Shown: positions 59,246 through 64,000 of the stretch, in pieces
Position numbering within the stretch: position 1 is the first letter of the stretch
Layout of the letters: every line of letters starts with the position of its first letter
Assembly: GCF_003946115.1 (NCBI RefSeq)
Contig: NZ_RHOH01000007.1
Span: 62,001 to 126,000, forward strand
Length of the DNA: 64,000 nucleotides
Direction: 5' to 3'
Source of the DNA: Lacticaseibacillus daqingensis
GTDB lineage: Bacteria > Bacillota > Bacilli > Lactobacillales > Lactobacillaceae
Position numbers and translations under genes: made by a program
Notes under the pieces: model-generated
The model's input: the letters and a program-made list of their open reading frames with translations, nothing else
Database searches by the model: none
What the model was told of the DNA's origin: nothing

Positions 59246-60562
59246 TTAGCCGATCGCCACGGCAAACTTCATCAGGTTGTACGCCGCCATGAAGGTGCTC
59301 TGGCTGATCCAGTACGTGCCGTTGGCCGGGTCCACCACGTGAAAACTGCCGGCTCGGTAGCCATCCAGCGTGACCACGTGGGCGTTGTTGACGCCGCGGC
59401 TCCACGCGTAGCTGCCCCACCGCGGCGCGTTGTAGTGGTTGACGATCCACACCACCACCGGTTTGTTTTGATCGATGGCCGCCACGAAGCCGGCGCTGTC
59501 CGTGCCGCTGATATTGGTCGCGGTCCCGTACTGGCTGATCCACGGCACGAAGGCACTGGGGAAAATCGACTGGTAAAGGGGCCCATCCGCGATCTTGAAC
59601 GGGCTGTAAACGAACCCGTGGTACGGATTATCGTCGGCCGCGATCGGCATCGTGTTGAGGAAGCTGACCAGGTTGTAGCCGGTCGCTTGCCCGTGATAAT
59701 GCAGCGCCTCCAGCGCACTGGCCCCTTCACACCCCATCGGCGCCCCCGCCGCATACTGATCGATCCGCGCAACGCCCAGCACCTTGCTGGCGGCCGGCGT
59801 CGTGGCCGGCGCAGCCGCTTGCGTCGATGGTGCGGTGGCCGTTTGCGCTACAGCAGCCGCAGCCTTGGCCGCAGCCGCTGCTTTGGCCTTGGCGTCAGCG
59901 GCGGCCTGGGCCGCCTGGGCCGCCGCGGCATGCAACTGATCGCGCTTGGCCGTTGCCAGCGGACTGTACTTCGCCACGAACCCCGGGGCTTTGAGCGCCT
60001 GGATCGCCGTCAGCACATCGGCTGCCGCCGCTTCCGTTTGGGCCGCCGCCAGCTGGTGGACCAGGTTCAGCTCCGTGGTGACCAGCGCCACACGCGCGGC
60101 GATTCGCTTAGCGTACTTCGGCTTGGCCGCCTGAACCGCCTTGAACGCCGCCTGCAGCGGTGCTGGGTCAAACTGTTCGTCACGCAACGTGTCCTGTGCA
60201 TCCAGCGCTTGCGCTAACGTCGTCTGTACCGTCAAGATCTGTTTGGCCGCCTGCACGTTTTGGCGCGCCGTGGTCAGCCGCTTCCGCTGGGCGGCCGTCA
60301 GCTTTTTTTGCTGCGCGGTCGCCGCCTTCTGCGCCGTGGTGACTTTCGCCAGCGCCGTCGCGGTCAGCCCCTTGCTCGGCTGCGTGGCCGCGCGGTTCGC
60401 ATAGAGTGTCGCCACCGCCTGCTCAAAGTGCGTGAGCCGTTCAACGGCCGCTGACGCGTGCGGCGCCGGCTGCGACTTGGGCGCGCACCCGCCCAGAAGC
60501 AACGCCAGCCCGAGCCCTAATCCCAAGGCAGCCAGTGCCTGCCAGTGTTTGACCCATGTCAT
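59246..60562 (-). CDS. Lipoprotein with coiled-coil region and C39-like cysteine peptidase domain
   Basis: 438-residue secreted protein: lipobox LLGGC with Cys26, a long Ala/Gln/Lys-rich helical region (about 40-245) likely forming a coiled coil, then a peptidase_C39_2 domain (about 265-438). The likely catalytic residues are Cys278 in PMGCEGAS and His395 in NNAHVVTLDGY, followed by an Asp in VVDPANG. Similar lactobacillar proteins are annotated as surface proteins of unknown substrate; a role in wall-peptide or peptide cleavage is inference. Monocistronic. Confidence 0.8.
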   Translation of the reverse strand: MTWVKHWQALAALGLGLGLALLLGGCAPKSQPAPHASAAVERLTHFEQAVATLYANRAATQPSKGLTATALAKVTTAQKAATAQQKKLTAAQRKRLTTARQNVQAAKQILTVQTTLAQALDAQDTLRDEQFDPAPLQAAFKAVQAAKPKYAKRIAARVALVTTELNLVHQLAAAQTEAAAADVLTAIQALKAPGFVAKYSPLATAKRDQLHAAAAQAAQAAADAKAKAAAAAKAAAAVAQTATAPSTQAAAPATTPAASKVLGVARIDQYAAGAPMGCEGASALEALHYHGQATGYNLVSFLNTMPIAADDNPYHGFVYSPFKIADGPLYQSIFPSAFVPWISQYGTATNISGTDSAGFVAAIDQNKPVVVWIVNHYNAPRWGSYAWSRGVNNAHVVTLDGYRAGSFHVVDPANGTYWISQSTFMAAYNLMKFAVAIG

Positions 60563-60646
60563 CGTTTTTCCCTCACAATCGTGTCGGTGCCTGCAGCGCA
60601 CCATTGCCTGTAGTGTACCAGCCGCAGTGTGCGTTATTTGCACAGG

Positions 60647-61672
60647 TCACTGCGCCCCGTAGCTCGCCAGCGTCCACTGCATTCGCGTGATGACATAATC
60701 CCGCAGCGCGGTCGGCTCAATCACCTTGAGCATGTGCGCCTGCTGCAACAACCACATTCGGATCCCGTAGCCGTCGTTCACTTCAATGGCGAACCGAACC
60801 CGCTGCTGCGTCCATCCCGGCCAAGTCGGCCAGTTCGCCTCAGGCACGGGGGTGGCCAGCTGCTTGGCCTGGGGAAACCGATCGCGCACGTACTGCGGGT
60901 CCGAGAAGTAATCGATCACCAGCGTCACCGGATTGCCCAAGAACGGCAGCGCCGTGTGCTGGCGCAAGCGCCCGGTTTCCAACCGCTGGGCCTGCGATGG
61001 CGCCGCCGCCCGCCCCACCCGGCGCACCGCGGTCATCGACGTGAGCGCAAACTTATGCAACCGCGTCACATCGAGGTCGTCATAGGCGCTTTCGCACCCG
61101 GACGTCATGAAGAAGTACAAGTCGGCAAAAAACACCGCAGTCGGCACCCGCTCCAGCACCACGGCTTGGCCGTTGAACGTATACGTGAACCGGAGCCGCG
61201 CATGCTCGCGAATCGCCTGCACCACCACTGCCAGCGTGGCGAGCACCGATTCGGCCGCCTCATCCGGGACCCCGCGGTACTGCTGCCAATCGCTTTGAAG
61301 CAACGGCTTCAGCGCCGCTGCTTCCACCTGCCCCAACAACGCCTGCAGAATCGGAGCCATCTCCGTGTTGCTCAGCCCCCGACTGGCCAGCAAAATCTGG
61401 CCCACCGCCAACCGCTGTGTCGGTGTCAAGGCCACCGCGCTGCGCTGCTTGAGCTGGTACGTGCCGCGGCCTGCCGCCGTGCTGATCTGAAACTGCTCAG
61501 CCAGCCCCGCCTCTGCGATCATCGCGCGAATCTCGCGAATATCGCGCTGCACCGAACTTTCCGAGCACTGAAACTCACTTGCAAGCGCGGTTTTGGTCAG
61601 CGCCGCCCCAGTAAAAAGGCGGAGCATGATCATCACCGTCCGTTTGCTCCCCCGCAAGCCTCCTGTCGCCAT
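60647..61672 (-). CDS. HTH-WYL domain transcriptional regulator
   Basis: 341-residue regulator: N-terminal DeoR-like HTH (LTKTALASEFQCSESSVQRD) and a C-terminal WYL ligand-binding domain (about 150-250) with FTYTFNGQAVVLERVPTAVFF, plus a WCX extension. WYL proteins often sense nucleic-acid or nucleotide ligands and several regulate phage defence or CRISPR loci. Here it lies between a lipoprotein gene and the distal end of the CRISPR array, so the link is positional only. The ATG at 61672 follows CTGGAGGTGGAACGG. Confidence 0.85.
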   Translation of the reverse strand: MATGGLRGSKRTVMIMLRLFTGAALTKTALASEFQCSESSVQRDIREIRAMIAEAGLAEQFQISTAAGRGTYQLKQRSAVALTPTQRLAVGQILLASRGLSNTEMAPILQALLGQVEAAALKPLLQSDWQQYRGVPDEAAESVLATLAVVVQAIREHARLRFTYTFNGQAVVLERVPTAVFFADLYFFMTSGCESAYDDLDVTRLHKFALTSMTAVRRVGRAAAPSQAQRLETGRLRQHTALPFLGNPVTLVIDYFSDPQYVRDRFPQAKQLATPVPEANWPTWPGWTQQRVRFAIEVNDGYGIRMWLLQQAHMLKVIEPTALRDYVITRMQWTLASYGAQ

Positions 61673-61699
61673 CCGTTCCACCTCCAGTTTGTTGCCCTA

Positions 61700-61728
61700 A
61701 TTGTCCGCTACCGCCGCGTGCACGTCAA
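61700..61728 (-). promoter_or_regulatory. Promoter of the WYL regulator
   Basis: Minus strand TTGACG (61723-61728) and GACAAT (61700-61705), 17-base spacer. Confidence 0.65.
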
Positions 61729-61996
61729 TCCGCGAGGCGCGCGGGATTACAGGCGACTGAACGAGTTTCAGGGAAAACGACACACGGCCAATGCAAAAAT
61801 TGGCGCGAAGCAGGGGCAAAAACGCGATCGACCGAGTGTTCACGCCTCCACTTAAATTTAACACCGCGTTAAATTTTTAATTTTCCGCGTGTCCTTTTGC
61901 CTGAAACGTGACGTCTTACGGTAGTACGGTCGGCCCGCGAGTCTTGGCGCCCCTTGCATCGCGCAACTCAACCACCAGACGAAACTGACGAATGAT
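61729..61996. other. Region between the WYL promoter and the CRISPR array
   Basis: About 270 bases with no gene. It contains a perfect inverted repeat AAATTTAAC-ACCGC-GTTAAATTT at 61854-61876 in a strikingly AT-rich patch, and no CRISPR leader-like sequence, consistent with this being the trailer end of the array. Confidence 0.5.
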
Positions 61997-64000
61997 ATTT
62001 CAATTCACGTACTCTCGTAGAGTGCGACCCTGACCCCCTCACCCCACTAAACGGGCCCGATTATTTCAATTCACGCACTCTCGTAGAGTGCGACCACGTC
62101 ACGCTAAGACCCTTGCCTTTGCCCGTGATTTCAATTCACGCACTCTCGTAGAGTGCGACGCGGCTCAAGGAGCTGGTGGTTGCGGAGGGTGAATTTCAAT
62201 TCACGCACTCTCGTAGAGTTCGACTCGGTTGGTGAGAAACTGAGCGCGGTCGGTACATTTCAATTCACGCACTCTCGTAGAGTGCGACGCACATCCACTG
62301 ACCATGCTCGAGTGACTCATCATTTCAATTCATGCACTCACGTAGAGTGCGACGAGTAGGGATACCAATGATTGTCATCTGTGAAAATTTCAATTCACGC
62401 ACTCACGTAGAGTGCGACGCTAGATCAATACATGGATCGCTGGCTTTACAAATTTCAATTCACGCACTCACGTAGAGTGCGACGGCCATGAAGGCTTTTG
62501 CCTCACGCTGCATCTCATTTCAATTCACGCACTCACGTAGAGTGCGACTGTCGGTAGTCGTAGATGTGGTAGGTCTCCGCATTTCAATTCACGCACTCAC
62601 GTAGAGTGCGACGCGTGCGCTTGGCTAACCGCCAAGTGGGACTGATATTTCAATTCACGCACTCACGTAGAGTGCGACCGCGCCGTCAAACGGCGGCGCA
62701 AGGATCCCACAATATTTCAATTCACGCACTCACGTAGAGTGCGACCAGTCACGGGGTCAGGCTTTGGCGACGGCATCATTTCAATTCACGCACTCACGTA
62801 GAGTGCGACCTCCTTCAGCCAAAAGTCAGTGAACGTGTCTGATTTCAATTCACGCACTCACGTAGAGTGCGACATCAAGCAAGCAACTGAAACCGTGAAG
62901 CAAGAATTTCAATTCACGCACTCACGTAGAGTGCGACTCGGATAAACCCAGCGCTGCCTTAACTTGCTCTTATTTCAATTCACGCACTCACGTAGAGTGC
63001 GACGATCAAGGTGTCAGTCAAATCGACATCATGTCATTTCAATTCACGCACTCACGTAGAGTGCGACTGACTCAGCACGGTGCACTTGATGTAGCCCGCC
63101 GATTTCAATTCACGCACTCACGTAGAGTGCGACTATGTAGGAAACGAATCGGTTTCGTTCAAACATATTTCAATTTACGCACTCACGTAGAGTGCGACAG
63201 TCTTCTACAAAATCCTTTTCCATTGCTGTGATATTTCAATTCACGCACTCACGTAGAGTGCGACGCCGTGTTCTCGATGGCAGAGACACGCCGGGTTATT
63301 TCAATTCACGCACTCACGTAGAGTGCGACTTGAGGTTGGTCAGGCACACCTCCAGCTCCCACTCATTTCAATTCACGCACTCACGTAGAGTGCGACGTGT
63401 AGCCTTCGTGTTCCTTCCCGTCTTTGTCCTTATTTCAATTCACGCACTCACGTAGAGTGCGACTCTAACTGGTGTGGTATCGGTGCCAGTTGGTCGAATT
63501 TCAATTCACGCACTCACGTAGAGTGCGACTCAATCCAAGCGTTTTTACAATTCATAGGGAGATTTCAATTCACGCACTCACGTAGAGTGCGACAAGCGCT
63601 TTGGGCCAAGTTTGTTGCTTGGATCCAATTTCAATTCACGCACTCACGTAGAGTGCGACGATCGATGTTACAGGCGTACCGAAACGGCTCAAATTTCAAT
63701 TCACGCACTCACGTAGAGTGCGACTACGCAGACGCCCGCACTCACATGACGCTGATATTTCAATTCACGCACTCACGTAGAGTGCGACTGCGGAGCGGAT
63801 ATAATAACAGGGTTTTCCAACTTATTTCAATTCACGCACTCACGTAGAGTGCGACAATGACGATATTTCATTGGAAAGCGGGTACTAATTTCAATTCACG
63901 CACTCACGTAGAGTGCGACGCAATGAATCACACTTTGCTCAGCCGGGTATTGAATTTCAATTCACGCACTCACGTAGAGTGCGACCCGGCGGTAAACGAC
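61997..64000 (-). CRISPR. Type I-C-like CRISPR array, 31 repeats, truncated by the window edge
   Basis: 31 copies of a 32-base repeat (plus strand begins ATTTCAATTCACGCACTC and ends GTAGAGTGCGAC), separated by 30 complete spacers of 32-35 bases, first repeat 61997-62028, last 63954-63985, then a partial spacer. In the minus orientation the repeat starts GTCGCACTC and ends TGAATTGAAAT, the typical type I-C form, with an inverted repeat GCACTC/GAGTGC. The array is therefore probably transcribed leftward with its leader and cas genes beyond 64,000. Repeats 1-5 read CTCTCG and repeats 6-31 CTCACG at the loop; repeats 1, 4, 6 and 19 have single private changes. No cas gene is in the window. Confidence 0.97.

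Noticed and set aside
62153-63847. Several short open frames containing FQFTHSRRVR repeats
   Set aside because: They are translations of the CRISPR repeat and vanish once the array is recognised.

Overview
The window is a GC-rich stretch (by eye about 60% G+C) of a Gram-positive chromosome, almost certainly from a high-GC member of the Lactobacillaceae (Lacticaseibacillus or a close relative). The gene content supports this: a cdaA-cdaR-glmM operon, a folB-folK-folE-folC-ITPase-folP folate cluster, QueH, ECF and TrpXYZ-type ABC transporters, lactate oxidase, lipobox lipoproteins, strong AGGAGG ribosome sites, and tRNAs without an encoded CCA. The species assignment is inference.

Layout. 1-5.4 kb: regulatory DNA of a gene lying off the left edge, then cdaA-cdaR-glmM (c-di-AMP synthesis and cell-wall precursor), then an acylating acetaldehyde dehydrogenase. 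5.6-15.5 kb: a P2-type ATPase with a PEGLL motif, queH-pulA, fructokinase, a metallophosphoesterase, and lactate oxidase with a PAS protein. 15.8-20.3 kb: purine salvage and synthesis, xpt-pbuX-purK-like-purB. 20.5-27.3 kb: housekeeping genes (GH73 muramidase-like, cold-shock protein, YkyA-like lipoprotein, PanT-like ECF S component, XRE regulator with membrane partner, tRNA-Leu, SprT). 27.5-31.9 kb: the tightly overlapping folate operon, followed by a MITE-like element. 32.0-35.5 kb: a TrpXYZ-type ABC transporter preceded by a leader peptide and an attenuator. 35.6-40.8 kb: a Ca/Mn-type P-type ATPase behind a probable yybP-ykoY riboswitch, nadE and pncB. 41-44.7 kb: a GntR/UTRA regulator with its operator in its own promoter, proC, and an S9 peptidase. 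44.8-52.2 kb: a polysaccharide-utilisation locus (GH88 unsaturated glucuronyl hydrolase, CUT1 ABC transporter, LacI regulator, heparinase II/III-family lyase). 52.3-61.7 kb: tRNA-Tyr, a phosphoesterase, a P1B-4 metal exporter with a SmtB-type ArsR repressor, two NEAT-domain surface proteins, arsenate reductase, a C39-like lipoprotein and a WYL regulator. 61,997 to the right edge: a type I-C-like CRISPR array with 31 repeats, whose leader and cas genes should lie beyond the right edge.

How the genes work together. The polysaccharide locus forms a complete path: extracellular or intracellular lyase, oligosaccharide capture and import, then removal of the unsaturated uronate. It sits behind a promoter carrying both a catabolite (cre) site and a LacI-type palindrome. 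Folate genes run from GTP to dihydropteroate and (with FolC) dihydrofolate, with an ITPase-family protein where a Nudix phosphatase would be expected. Metal and heme handling is prominent: three P-type ATPases of three different subclasses, a zinc/cobalt-type sensor and two NEAT proteins.

Most noteworthy signals: (1) a 16-codon leader peptide with one Trp codon followed by four alternately pairing RNA segments and a terminator, forming a classical ribosome-mediated attenuator upstream of the TrpXYZ-type transporter; (2) a clean switch between two CRISPR repeat types after the fifth repeat from the distal end; (3) a translationally coupled 30-residue ORF before the lyase; (4) promoter/operator architectures that can be read directly for the GntR, XRE, LacI, ArsR and NEAT genes.
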